This document shows, in pieces, positions 1-9,066 of a DNA stretch of 64,000 bases. The translations under genes and the position numbers were made by a program. Within the stretch, counting starts at the first letter, position 1, and every line of letters begins with the position of its first letter. The DNA lies in NCBI GenBank assembly GCA_046260155.1, contig JBJYXV010000050.1, positions 1 to 64,000 of the forward strand. Reading direction: 5' to 3'. Under the pieces are notes generated by a model, which was not told the DNA's origin, ran no database searches, and saw only the letters and a program-made list of their open reading frames with translations. Source of the DNA: PFL25 sp046260155. Its GTDB lineage: Bacteria; Chloroflexota; Anaerolineae; Anaerolineales; UBA4823.

Positions 1-597
1 GGCGACCAGCCATCCCACCAGGAGCATCACGATCGAAACCAGGAAACTTATCCCGATCAACATACCCGGAGGCTGCTTCTTCAAGTAGGGGGAAAGCCAC
101 GCCTCACCTTTAACGGCCAGGAAGATCGCCACCAGGCCGACCAGCCAACCCCCGATCACGTCCGTTGGGAAGTGGACCCCCAAGTACACGCGGGACAGGC
201 TGATCATCATCACCATAAGGAAGGTAACTACCCACAGCCAGGTTTTATTAAGCCGGTATGCAAGGTAACCCCACACAACCAACGAATCGCTGGCATGCGT
301 GGAGGGGATCCCGTAAGAGGTTTCCGTCCCCAGCACCTGGACATCACCAACCCAGTATGGACGTGGTTGGTGCAATAATTGCTTGAAGGTAAGACCCAGA
401 AAGTCAGAAGTGAGCAGCACCAGCGGGACACGAAAACCCAACTTTGGGCTGACCACCCAATAAATAAATGGGATCAGGATCAGGTAAAACTCAAACCTGC
501 CCAGGAAAGTGAAGGCGTTCATCACGCCATCGAGGGTAGGGCTCATCGTCTGCAGTGACTTGATAAATTGGATACCAGATTCGTAGATCGGGTTCAT
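1..597 (-). CDS. PAP2-family membrane phosphatase (3' end cut by window edge)
   Basis: A reading frame open from an ATG at 597 to the window edge gives 199 codons without a stop. The PAP2 (type 2 phosphatidic acid phosphatase) signature is complete: KQLLHQPRP (Lys72, Arg79), PSTH (Ser99, His101) and SRVYLGVHFPTD (Arg136, His142, Asp146), between hydrophobic segments. Such enzymes dephosphorylate lipid phosphates or undecaprenyl pyrophosphate at the outer membrane face. An AAAGGAG ribosome site lies 7 bases before the ATG. The substrate cannot be told from sequence. A second, smaller PAP2 protein is at 37360-37869. The C-terminus lies outside the window. Confidence 0.9.
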   Translation of the reverse strand, partial: MNPIYESGIQFIKSLQTMSPTLDGVMNAFTFLGRFEFYLILIPFIYWVVSPKLGFRVPLVLLTSDFLGLTFKQLLHQPRPYWVGDVQVLGTETSYGIPSTHASDSLVVWGYLAYRLNKTWLWVVTFLMVMMISLSRVYLGVHFPTDVIGGWLVGLVAIFLAVKGEAWLSPYLKKQPPGMLIGISFLVSIVMLLVGWLVA

Positions 598-1228
598 TTT
601 TGATCTCCTTTCGCCTACCGAGTTTTCCACCCCCATACTGCCAAAAATGTCGCGCAACTGCCGCAATACGCCAGGTTTTTTGGCTCCTTGCCCGCCAGAA
701 GTACTCGAGAAGAATTTTCTGTCAGAAATACCATTCCGGCAACAATATTCCATTTCCCGGTACCACGAGGATCAAAAAACTGTTGCCATCTCTGACACCA
801 GTTTAATAGAGCTGCACTTCTAATCTGGACTCAAAATGCTGATCCAAGCCGAGAGATACCAACCCATCTTGGCATTACACACCCCTTAAAACTCCGCTGT
901 ACTTCCTCCTCGCTAGACCTAATTTACTCTTACAGGCAGGTACTGGGAACGCCCATTTGCTGGATGCAATTATATCAATATTATATAAATCCCCATTGTA
1001 GATGTTGTGCAGGATTGCAAATCCCACGCTATCTGCCGAGACAGCTCCATCTTCATATTTCCTCATCTCCTCTTTCCACTCAACATTTATTGAGGGCAAA
1101 GTTTGCATAATCTCTAACGGGAATATTCATACCTCTTCCATCATAACTTCACAAAATCTTCACTTCGGCTTAGTAAGATCATCTTGTCAATTATTTAGGA
1201 CAAATGATCCTTTATCGTGGAGATAAAT
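598..1228. other. Gene-free stretch upstream of the DUF4405/DUF2202 pair
   Basis: This 630-base AT-rich stretch between divergent genes has no convincing coding frame. The promoter of the DUF4405 gene should lie near its right end. Two TTCAC direct repeats start at 1148 and 1159, eleven bases apart, the spacing often seen for OmpR-type regulators. A TTGTC/GACAA inverted repeat spans 1184-1203, just before the start codon. These are weak signals and no factor can be assigned. Confidence 0.4.
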
Positions 1229-1858
1229 ATGGCAAATATTAAACGCATGTCAGGAATAACTAAAAGAAATTGGTGGATCGATGCAGTTCTGTTCAGCAGT
1301 GCTCTGGCAGCTGCCCTATCAGGTATCTACTTCCTTTATTTCCCCTCAGGCGGCTTTCAGGGTGGCAGGAATCCATATTACAACATCCAGATCATCTACA
1401 GCCGCCACACCTGGGGAGATGTGCATATGTGGGCTGGAATCTTGATGATCGCTATCGCTGCCATTCACATCATCCTGCACTGGTCCTGGGTAGTCAATAT
1501 GATTCGCCGTATGTGGAAAGACATCACCGGGAAGAACGGGAAGATGAATTGGCGCGGTCGCTGGAACCTGATCTTGAATATCGCTGTCGGATTGAGCTTC
1601 ATTTTCACCGCTATCAGCGGAATTTATTTCCTGTATGCCCCATCCGGCCGGTCGGCCGTCGATCCCGCCTTCCTGGTCAGCCGTACTTCGTGGGACTTGA
1701 TCCATACCTGGGCTGGAGTAGTCCTGGTTGTCTCGGCGGTGATTCACTTTGCCATCCACTGGCGATGGATAGTGAACGTAACTGCAAATGTCCTGCACTC
1801 GATCTTGCCCCAGGAAAGAAGGAATCAAAGCAAGCCGGTTCTTCAGGAAAGCGCATAA
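1229..1858 (+). CDS. DUF4405 membrane protein, cytochrome b561-like, two-fold repeat
   Basis: This 209-residue protein has about four membrane segments made of two similar halves. Each half has the order SGIYFLY, an HTW/DLIHTW-type turn, then a helix ending in H-x3-HW (His60, His66, His80, His84 in the first half; His159, His173, His177 in the second). This is the DUF4405 pattern, thought to bind b-type haem, so a role in membrane electron transfer is likely but unproven. An in-frame GTG at 1217 is available, but the ATG at 1229 sits five bases after GTGGAGA and is preferred. The DUF2202 gene follows after 45 bases, so the two are probably co-transcribed. Confidence 0.8.
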   Translation: MANIKRMSGITKRNWWIDAVLFSSALAAALSGIYFLYFPSGGFQGGRNPYYNIQIIYSRHTWGDVHMWAGILMIAIAAIHIILHWSWVVNMIRRMWKDITGKNGKMNWRGRWNLILNIAVGLSFIFTAISGIYFLYAPSGRSAVDPAFLVSRTSWDLIHTWAGVVLVVSAVIHFAIHWRWIVNVTANVLHSILPQERRNQSKPVLQESA

Positions 1859-1903
1859 AAAGTTTGTCAAAAAATTAGATCAAAAAATTGAAAAGGATGA
1901 AAA

Positions 1904-2785
1904 ATGATGAAGAAAATTATCGGATTGGTTTTACTTGTAGGATTGATCGGTGCCTTGTTAATCGGAGCCGTCAATCGCACCATGGCGAGGACAGCTGGCG
2001 AAGGCAATTACCAGGGAGGAACTCGGGCTGCCGCTGATGGAACGGAAATTGATTCTGCAGCTGCTGGTCTTGGTCGTAACGCACAAGAACAGGATTTCCA
2101 GGGCAACGGTTATGGACGCGCGACAAATGGTAGAGATAGTTCTTCTGGGCCTGGTCAATCAGGAGGCTACGGGCAGGGAACCGGGAATGAATCAGGTTAT
2201 CATGAATATACGCCGGAAAGTGGAGGCGTACTGAGTGAATCGGAGCAACAGGCTTTGATCTTCATGCGAGAAGAAGAGAAACTAGCGCACGACATTTACG
2301 TGGCGATGTATGAAAGTTGGGGACTGCCAATTTTCCAGAATATCAGCAGCAGTGAGCAGTCACATACCGAGGCGGTCAAGACATTGTTGGATAGGTATGA
2401 TATCCCTGATCCAGCCAGCAGCGAACCGGGAGTCTTTTCGAACCCAGATTTACAGGATTTGTACGACGAACTGCTGGCTCAAGGCAGCCAGTCTCTTGCC
2501 GAAGCGCTCCGGGTAGGTGCTGCGATTGAGGAAATCGATATTCTCGACCTGCAGGAACGTCTAGCTGCAACCAGCAACAGCGATATCCAGCAAGTATTCA
2601 ATAACCTGCTGCAGGGATCCATCAACCATCTCAAGGCATTTACCTCGACATTGATGACCCAAACAGGTGAAACCTACCAACCACAGTTCATGACTCTGGA
2701 GGAATACCAGGCGATCATTGCTGGATCAAACGCAGTTGGAAACCAGGGTAATGGTATGCGAGGCAGCCGTGGAGGTAGGCCATAA
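1904..2785 (+). CDS. Exported DUF2202 ferritin-like protein
   Basis: This 293-residue protein has an N-terminal signal or anchor (residues 3-22), a low-complexity Gly/Gln/Ser stretch to about residue 105, and a DUF2202 domain (about 108-260). The domain shows MREEEKLAHDIY (Glu123-Glu125, His129) and SSSEQSHTEAV (Glu151, His154), a helical Glu/His pattern like ferritins. DUF2202 proteins are generally extracytoplasmic, and a metal-binding or redox role is inferred rather than shown. It lies directly behind the DUF4405 membrane protein, so the pair may form a small surface redox module. A strong terminator follows at 2805. Confidence 0.8.
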   Translation: MMKKIIGLVLLVGLIGALLIGAVNRTMARTAGEGNYQGGTRAAADGTEIDSAAAGLGRNAQEQDFQGNGYGRATNGRDSSSGPGQSGGYGQGTGNESGYHEYTPESGGVLSESEQQALIFMREEEKLAHDIYVAMYESWGLPIFQNISSSEQSHTEAVKTLLDRYDIPDPASSEPGVFSNPDLQDLYDELLAQGSQSLAEALRVGAAIEEIDILDLQERLAATSNSDIQQVFNNLLQGSINHLKAFTSTLMTQTGETYQPQFMTLEEYQAIIAGSNAVGNQGNGMRGSRGGRP

Positions 2786-2804
2786 ATCTATTCCCTCTTC
2801 ATTA

Positions 2805-2835
2805 ATGGGCAGCTGAACAGCTGCCCATTTTTTTA
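2805..2835 (+). terminator. Rho-independent terminator after DUF2202 gene
   Basis: A perfect 10-bp stem (ATGGGCAGCT at 2805-2814, AGCTGCCCAT at 2819-2828) with a GAAC loop is followed by a run of T. It ends the DUF4405/DUF2202 unit. Confidence 0.9.
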
Positions 2836-2983
2836 TCTGTCAACAAAGTGCCCAATATCTCGAGTGGACCAGGATCAGGATATCCTGCAAAACAAAAAAT
2901 GGATTCTGTTTCTGAAATGATCCTTGATTTGTCTTGAGACCTACCCGTTGAGGGGAACTAATCTTTTGGTGATCCAGTCCTTT

Positions 2984-3469
2984 TCAGCAATCCAGATCAA
3001 TCACTTCCGCATCCACAAACTGCTCTCCCAGCGCCCTGGCGACTGAAATTCGGTGGTGACCATCTTGGACATAGTAATCTCCTCCCATGCGGACCACTTC
3101 TACCGGCGGGAGCTCCTTCCCGGATAACCGTACCGAGGCAACGCCCAACCAGCGGCTGCGCAGTCGATCGTGCAGCGGATTGAAGGCATCATCGAAATCC
3201 ACTTCCCGACCTTCGGTACCTTTGATTTGAGCGATCGCAATACTTTGCTGTCCCGCGTAATGCCTGCTTTGTTTGCATGTTTCCGGCTTGGAAGTTTCTA
3301 AATCCGCTAGTTTTCTTGATTGATGTCTCAGAAAATTCAGCGTCCGGTGTATTTTTCCACTGTTTGCCATGCGTGAGTACAAACCTAATGCTTCGCTGCG
3401 CAGGTCTTGTTCATTTCGATCGCGATCATCACTATAGACCAGTGAATCTGAAAAAAAATCTAATTGCAT
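2984..3469 (-). CDS. ParB-like nuclease/regulator domain protein
   Basis: The 161-residue product has a C-terminal ParB N-domain-like core: PPVEVVRMGGDYYVQDGHHR, followed by ISVARALG and a short end. The GHHR motif matches the GxRR/GHHR box of ParB/sulfiredoxin-fold proteins. It lacks the helix-turn-helix and dimer domains of chromosomal ParB, so it is not a partition protein. An upstream extension in frame exists, but the ATG at 3469 has an AGGAGAGA ribosome site six bases before it. It is divergent from the SARP-type regulator, with 176 bases between. Its function is unknown. Confidence 0.7.
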   Translation of the reverse strand: MQLDFFSDSLVYSDDRDRNEQDLRSEALGLYSRMANSGKIHRTLNFLRHQSRKLADLETSKPETCKQSRHYAGQQSIAIAQIKGTEGREVDFDDAFNPLHDRLRSRWLGVASVRLSGKELPPVEVVRMGGDYYVQDGHHRISVARALGEQFVDAEVIDLDC

Positions 3470-3645
3470 TTTATCTCTCCTCGTATATACCGATAACTCT
3501 AAATTTCTTACCCAGTATATTGTCTGGCTGTCTCTCATCCGTCCCCATTTGCGTCCCCAGGCTTGTCTCAACTGGTCCCTTTTTGGAAAAATACTTTATT
3601 CACTCCATATTCCTAAAAGAAAAACCAATAAGGTAAAATGAATTC

Positions 3646-6600
3646 ATGTCCGATCTGCGCATCTTCCTGTTGGGTACACCCCGCATCGAGCTTCAGGATA
3701 AGCCAGTCCATTTCCCCCGGCGGAAAGCCTTTGCACTGCTGGCATACCTCGCCACAACCAACCGCCCACACAGCCGTGACTCCCTGGCGACCATGTTTTG
3801 GCCGCAGTACGATCAATCCAAGGCCCGCGCTAACCTGCGCCGCGAGCTTTCCAGGGTTAAAACCGCGTTGGACGAAGAACTCTTTTCCAGTGATCGAGAA
3901 CAAGTCGTCCTGAATCCAGGGCTGGACTGCTGGATTGACAGCACCACATTTCAATCCCGCTATACAACAGCTCGAGAATTATTATCCAATCAAACCGGAG
4001 ATTCGCGAGTAGAAGAAATTTCCACCATAATGGCTGAAGTCCAGGAATGTGCCGGGATGTATTCTGGGGATTTCATGGCAGGATTCAGCCTGCCAGATTG
4101 CCCCCAGTTTGACGAGTGGCAGTTCTTCGAACGAGAATCGCTGCAGCGATTACTGAATGCTGCCCTACAGAACTTGATATTATGGAAGATTTCTCTCGGT
4201 GAATATGAGGCAGCGATCAATTATTCACGCCAGGTGCTCTCCTTTGATGATTTGTCAGAGCAAGCCCACCGCCAGCTCATGCAGCTCTATGCCTGGTCCG
4301 GCCAGCGGGCATCTGCCATCCGCCAGTATGAACTATGCGCCAATCTGATAAAAGCTGAGATCGGGGTTGAGCTTGAAGAGGAGACTGTCGCGTTGTTTGA
4401 AGCAATCAAAACTAACCAACTCTCCCCGCCAGATATCAGCGCATTACGCCAGGAAGTTCCCTGGCTTCCCTCTAACGAAGTTGCAGTTCATTCTCATGAA
4501 GAGCCTCCCCTGAAACGGGATGAACCGGTTGATTTGGCATTTCAGGCAACACCCTTCATCGGGCGTGAACGTGAAAAAAACCAACTGCAAAAGCTGCTCA
4601 TTGAAGTCCCGAACAACAGGTTGATCAGTGTTACCGGACCAGGTGGTGTGGGAAAGACCCGCCTGGTTCTCGAAACGGTCGATGATATCCGCGACTCCTT
4701 TGCAGATGGAGTTTATATCATTCCCTTAGCCTCGCTCACTTCAACGGATCAAATCGTATCCCAGATCGCGGAAAAGCTGAATTTCCGCTTCACCGCGGCA
4801 GCTGGCCAGATGAGGGAGCTGTGCGATTACCTCGAGGGTAAACAACTGCTTTTAGTGATGGATAATTTCGAGCACCTCATGAAGGGTTCCGCCCTAGTGG
4901 CTGAGCTGCTTCAAAGGCTGCAAGAAGTAAAAATCCTGGTAACTTCTCGCCAGCGCCTCAATTTATCTGGTGAAATTGTGCTGCCATTATGGGGTATGAA
5001 TTATCCAGATGTGTCCGCGGGAGATTTCTCAGAAGATGATTTGTCCGCAAATGAAGCCATTATCCTATTGGTCCAGAGCGCACGCCGCGTCAAACCAGGC
5101 TTTAATTTAGCACCTGGAGACCTCGAACCAGCCGCTCGTTTGTGCAAACTTGTCGAAGGCATACCGTTGGCCATTATCCTGGCTGCTAGCTGGTTGGAGC
5201 TGCTTTCTCTGGAAGACATTCTTCAAGAAATCTCCCAAAGCCTTGATTTTCTTGAAAGCCAGGCCATCGATATTCCCGAACGCCAGCGCTCGTTGCGAGC
5301 AGTTTTCAACGCCTCCTGGGAAGCACTTGATGCCCAGGAACAGGATACCATGCAAAGCCTGACCATCTTCCAGGGCAGTTTCTCACACCAGGCTGCTCTT
5401 TCTGTGACGAAAACCTCTCTGCAGGTTTTATTACGATTAATCCAAAAAGCCTGGCTGCAGCGCGATCAGAATGGGTACTTCCAGCTGCATGAGCTGCAGC
5501 GCCAGTACGTCTTTGAAAAGCTAGAGGGAAATAGAAGTGCCCTGGAAGCAGCGCGCTCTGAACACGCAGATTATTACTCACACCGGCTGGAAGAAATCAA
5601 TCAGAAAATGCGTGGAACATCTCAGGTTGAAGCTTTCAGCGAAATTGACAGTGAATACGTAAATATCCAGATCGCCTGGAATCAACTGATAGAAGACAAA
5701 CAATTCGACCTCCTGGTAGATAAATTTCTGCCTCCCATTTACCGCTACTCGGAGGCGCGCAGCAAATCAGATCAACTTCTGGGATTGGTGGAAACAGCAC
5801 TAAGTGCACTCGAGAAGCCTAGCTCCTCAAACGTTGATCCCACGGTGATCAGGATTCTGCTGATTGTGCAGGCATCCTTCTACAGCAAGGGTGACTCGAT
5901 TCGGTTAGACCGTTACGGTATCATGATCCCTCCCGCCCATGAAGAGAACATCGATCGCGTTGGTTCACAGATTGATACTCCCAGAGATTTATTCACCTTG
6001 GGTCTTTGGGCCAGCCTGTTTGCCTACCTGTACGGGCGTTTCAGCGACGAACAGGTTGGACGTGATTACCTGCGGCAGCTGATCCAAAAATATCGTCAGG
6101 CTAATCAGCCCTGGGAGCTAGCGATTACACTGCAGCTGCTTGGCGGTTTGAACCTGGCTGTCTTCCTGGACACCACCCATAGGGATAAACACCTGGAAGA
6201 AGCTGGCAGGGCTCTCACAGAATCACTGGCAATCTTCGAGCGCTTGGGGGACTCCCGGGAATACAGCTACACCCTGCTCTTACTCGGTGGTTACCATGCT
6301 TATCGGAAGGACTGGGATGAAGCGATTATGAATTGGCAGGCAGCCGAAGCCAAATTCGACCAGATGGGGGATACGATCACTTCGCTCCATTGGCTGCTGG
6401 GCGATCTCCTGTTCAAGATCGGTGATTATGACACCGCCTTCAAGTATTACCAGCAAATCCGGGAGAAATATCTCCAGAGGGGTCATAAGCGTATTGCTGC
6501 CTATGCACTGTCATTTGAGAGTATGCAGGCCTTGCGTTACAGCGATATACATCATGCCAGAGTTACCCGTGAAGAATCACTGCGCTTGTCCCAGGAAGTG

Positions 6601-7230
6601 GGAGATGAGTTTGGTGAAGCCTGGAGCACCTGGGAAATGGGAGAAATTGAGCGAGTCGCTGGAAACTATAAAGATGCCCTGGAGTGGTTCGAACGTGCTT
6701 TGTTGATGTTCAGGAATGTCAACGAAGCCAATGGTTTGATTTTCTACCACCGGGGATTGGCTGACATCGCTCTTGCCAAAGGAGATAACGCTCTGGCTAT
6801 GACTCATTTTGAGCTAAGTTACAACCAAGCAGCTCAATTAAATTTCAACTGGGGTGCAGCTTATGCCTTATCAGGTTTGGGCAGGGTTGAAGCAAATCTC
6901 CAGGATTTCGACCTTGCCCTAAAACACCTATCCAAAAGCCTCGAGTTAACTACAAAAATTGATGATGCTGGACTGGCATTGCTGGTGTTATTCACCTGTG
7001 CACACCTGTATGCCGCCTGCGGTAATAACGAACCGGCATTGGAACTCAGCAGCCTGGTCGCGGGACATTTCGCTACCTGGAATGAAATAAAAGGAGGGAC
7101 AGCAGAATTATCCAACCAATTGAAAGAATCAATGCCAGATCAGAACAACCCACCAGAAACAGGGAGAGACCTTGCAGAACTCTGGTCCATGGTCCATCAG
7201 TTGCTTAATTCCGATTTCAGACCAACATGA
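3646..7230 (+). CDS. SARP/BTAD-type transcriptional regulator with NB-ARC ATPase and TPR repeats
   Basis: A 1194-residue cytoplasmic regulator. Residues about 1-90 form an OmpR-type winged helix as in SARP regulators (LRIFLLGTPRIEL, then RRELSRVKTAL). Residues about 95-255 are the helical BTAD domain (QLYAWSGQRASAIRQYELC). An NB-ARC/STAND ATPase follows, with Walker A GPGGVGKTR near residue 331 and Walker B LLLVMDNFEH near 402. Tetratricopeptide-like repeats fill roughly 700-1170. Such proteins use ATP binding and the TPR region to sense a signal and then activate transcription. No target is evident, but the divergent ParB-like gene and the downstream GyrI-like gene are candidates. Confidence 0.85.
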   Translation: MSDLRIFLLGTPRIELQDKPVHFPRRKAFALLAYLATTNRPHSRDSLATMFWPQYDQSKARANLRRELSRVKTALDEELFSSDREQVVLNPGLDCWIDSTTFQSRYTTARELLSNQTGDSRVEEISTIMAEVQECAGMYSGDFMAGFSLPDCPQFDEWQFFERESLQRLLNAALQNLILWKISLGEYEAAINYSRQVLSFDDLSEQAHRQLMQLYAWSGQRASAIRQYELCANLIKAEIGVELEEETVALFEAIKTNQLSPPDISALRQEVPWLPSNEVAVHSHEEPPLKRDEPVDLAFQATPFIGREREKNQLQKLLIEVPNNRLISVTGPGGVGKTRLVLETVDDIRDSFADGVYIIPLASLTSTDQIVSQIAEKLNFRFTAAAGQMRELCDYLEGKQLLLVMDNFEHLMKGSALVAELLQRLQEVKILVTSRQRLNLSGEIVLPLWGMNYPDVSAGDFSEDDLSANEAIILLVQSARRVKPGFNLAPGDLEPAARLCKLVEGIPLAIILAASWLELLSLEDILQEISQSLDFLESQAIDIPERQRSLRAVFNASWEALDAQEQDTMQSLTIFQGSFSHQAALSVTKTSLQVLLRLIQKAWLQRDQNGYFQLHELQRQYVFEKLEGNRSALEAARSEHADYYSHRLEEINQKMRGTSQVEAFSEIDSEYVNIQIAWNQLIEDKQFDLLVDKFLPPIYRYSEARSKSDQLLGLVETALSALEKPSSSNVDPTVIRILLIVQASFYSKGDSIRLDRYGIMIPPAHEENIDRVGSQIDTPRDLFTLGLWASLFAYLYGRFSDEQVGRDYLRQLIQKYRQANQPWELAITLQLLGGLNLAVFLDTTHRDKHLEEAGRALTESLAIFERLGDSREYSYTLLLLGGYHAYRKDWDEAIMNWQAAEAKFDQMGDTITSLHWLLGDLLFKIGDYDTAFKYYQQIREKYLQRGHKRIAAYALSFESMQALRYSDIHHARVTREESLRLSQEVGDEFGEAWSTWEMGEIERVAGNYKDALEWFERALLMFRNVNEANGLIFYHRGLADIALAKGDNALAMTHFELSYNQAAQLNFNWGAAYALSGLGRVEANLQDFDLALKHLSKSLELTTKIDDAGLALLVLFTCAHLYAACGNNEPALELSSLVAGHFATWNEIKGGTAELSNQLKESMPDQNNPPETGRDLAELWSMVHQLLNSDFRPT

Positions 7231-7358
7231 TGGCCTCGTTCCATTTCGGCAGATCAATATCGCTTTTTCCCCCTAAGTGAATACCTGGGGTACGCATAAC
7301 AGCCTGAAACCCCACTGGAAGAATTCATCTTGTGCCACAAAACACTGCAAGAGGATAC

Positions 7359-7387
7359 TTGATCACGAACATTTGTTCTGATATAAT
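7359..7387 (+). promoter_or_regulatory. Sigma-70 promoter with embedded LexA-like palindrome
   Basis: TTGATC (7359-7364) and TATAAT (7382-7387) are separated by 17 bases, with an extended -10 TG at 7379-7380. Between them lies the palindrome GAACATTTGTTC (7367-7378), which fits the GAAC-N4-GTTC core of Gram-positive-type SOS boxes. The start codon of the GyrI-like gene is about 75 bases downstream of the expected transcription start. Confidence 0.65.
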
Positions 7388-7469
7388 TTAGTTGAGGAGT
7401 TACACCTTCCCGCTTGTTTGCCGCCCTGAAATCTGCAAACCTCTCCATAACACCCAAGGAGCCGAGACG

Positions 7470-7931
7470 ATGAACTACAACTGCGAATTGATCGATCAAC
7501 CCCCACAACCAACGCTGTTCATTCGAACGAACACCTCAATAAAGGAATTACCCCAGGAATTGGGGAAAGCATATGACGCGATCGGAGAATACCTGGCTGA
7601 GCTGGGTGAGCAACCCAGCGGGGCAGCGTATGCGGCATATTTTACTTTCGATATGAAGGATATTGATGTCGAGATCGGCTTTCCAGTTGCCAGCACGCTG
7701 CCAGGCAAGGACCCTATTCAACCCGGCGAGCTCCCCACTGGCAAGATCGCACGCTGTCTTTACCAGGGACCCTATAACAAGATCGAACCAGCTTACAATG
7801 CATTAACCGCCTGGGTGAAAGAACAGGGTTACGAAGCCACCGGCGTATCTTACGAGTTTTATTTGAACGGTCCCGGTGAAGTACCTCCGGAGGAATTACT
7901 GACTCAGGTGGTCTTTCCTATAAAAAAATAG
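7470..7931 (+). CDS. GyrI-like/AraC effector-binding domain protein
   Basis: The 153-residue protein is a stand-alone small-molecule-binding (GyrI-like, SHS2-fold) domain. Typical features are GKAYDAIGEYL, the strand DVEIGFPV, and a KIARCLYQGPYNKIEPAYNAL segment in the second half, ending in EVPPEELLTQVVFP. Family members bind hydrophobic or cationic ligands or act as gyrase-inhibitor-like proteins; this one has no DNA-binding domain. An upstream in-frame extension to 7392 exists, but the ATG at 7470 has AAGGA nine bases before it. The promoter carries a LexA-like box, suggesting a damage- or drug-related role by inference. Confidence 0.75.
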   Translation: MNYNCELIDQPPQPTLFIRTNTSIKELPQELGKAYDAIGEYLAELGEQPSGAAYAAYFTFDMKDIDVEIGFPVASTLPGKDPIQPGELPTGKIARCLYQGPYNKIEPAYNALTAWVKEQGYEATGVSYEFYLNGPGEVPPEELLTQVVFPIKK

Positions 7932-8101
7932 CTATACTTCAGGGTCAGATCTTATTAGCATTTACTGGTGAGGCTTGGTTTCTGATCAAATTGTGCATGA
8001 GGAATATGCCTTCGCAGGGTATTATTCTCGCAGCCAGCAGGGATCAGACCAATCAGGAGTTTCCGAAATTCCTCAAGATTCTGATCGAATGGGGCGATGA
8101 T

Positions 8102-9016
8102 ATGCATAAATTGATATTCGCCTGTTTCGCGGCTGACAGGAATGATGCATCCAAAGCATTACTCCTGGCTGAAAGTATCCGCACTTTCTCCGGAGATGCC
8201 ACCGACGTACCCTTCCTGCTGATGACCCCAGGGAGCAATGCACCCCTCACTCACCAACAACACACACTCATCAACCAGTTGGGGGTAGACCTAAATACAT
8301 TTGAAATAGATGCTCAAGCTGCCAGCTTCCCGTTTGCAGGCAAAGTCGTGGCTTCAGCAGCTGCTGAAACAATCTCGGAGGGAAAGTGTGACCAGCTGGT
8401 CTGGATGGATAATGCTGCGCTGGTCGTTAACCCCGTAGACCAACTTCTTCTAGAGCCCGGGATTAGACTGGGCTACCGACCGGTGGATCACCTGCTGGTC
8501 GGGTCGCCTTATGACAAACCACTCGACCCTTTTTGGGATTTCGTATACCATGCCTGCGGGGTTAGTGAAAGTGATGTTTTCCCCATGGTCACCAGCACAG
8601 ACCAGGTAAGAATGCGCCCTTACATCAATGCAGGCATGCTGGTAGTCCGCCCGGGCGATAAATTGCTCAGGCTTTGGCGGGATACGTTCCTGGAAACTTA
8701 CCAGGACAGCAAACTTCGAGAGATTTATAAAGAGGAGCAGCTTTACAAGATATTCATCCACCAGGCTATCTTGGCAGCATGCGTTATGACCAGCTACCAT
8801 CAATCGGATACCAGCGAGCTGCCCCACGTTGTTAATTACCCTCTCCATATGCACAGCCAATACCCAGCTCAGCTGCGGCCTGCCTCCTTGAACATGCTGG
8901 TCTCATTCCGCTATGAAGGATTCTTTGCCGATCCAAAATGGCAGGAAAGGATCCAGGTCGAGCAACCGCTGGAAGGTTGGCTCAGGCAGCGGGAGAAAAT
9001 GTTAGCCCGGCGCTGA
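8102..9016 (+). CDS. Putative GT-A-like glycosyltransferase
   Basis: The 304-residue cytoplasmic protein starts with a nucleotide-binding-like strand (HKLIFACFAADRND). It has a conserved-looking acidic site (QLVWMDNAALVV) and an INAGMLVVRPG segment, the order seen in GT-A glycosyltransferases that use nucleotide sugars. The match is by general pattern only and no subfamily is recognised. I chose the ATG at 8102 over the in-frame start at 7991 because the protein core begins there and a weak GGGG ribosome site precedes it. The neighbours give no pathway. Confidence 0.45.
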   Translation: MHKLIFACFAADRNDASKALLLAESIRTFSGDATDVPFLLMTPGSNAPLTHQQHTLINQLGVDLNTFEIDAQAASFPFAGKVVASAAAETISEGKCDQLVWMDNAALVVNPVDQLLLEPGIRLGYRPVDHLLVGSPYDKPLDPFWDFVYHACGVSESDVFPMVTSTDQVRMRPYINAGMLVVRPGDKLLRLWRDTFLETYQDSKLREIYKEEQLYKIFIHQAILAACVMTSYHQSDTSELPHVVNYPLHMHSQYPAQLRPASLNMLVSFRYEGFFADPKWQERIQVEQPLEGWLRQREKMLARR

Positions 9017-9066
9017 AGACTGGCAGGCTGCTACACATGCCATGCAATATTCAAGTTTAACCAAAG

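Noticed and set aside
875..1108. A 77-codon minus-strand frame in the gene-free stretch
   Set aside because: No ribosome site, no family pattern and unlikely composition.
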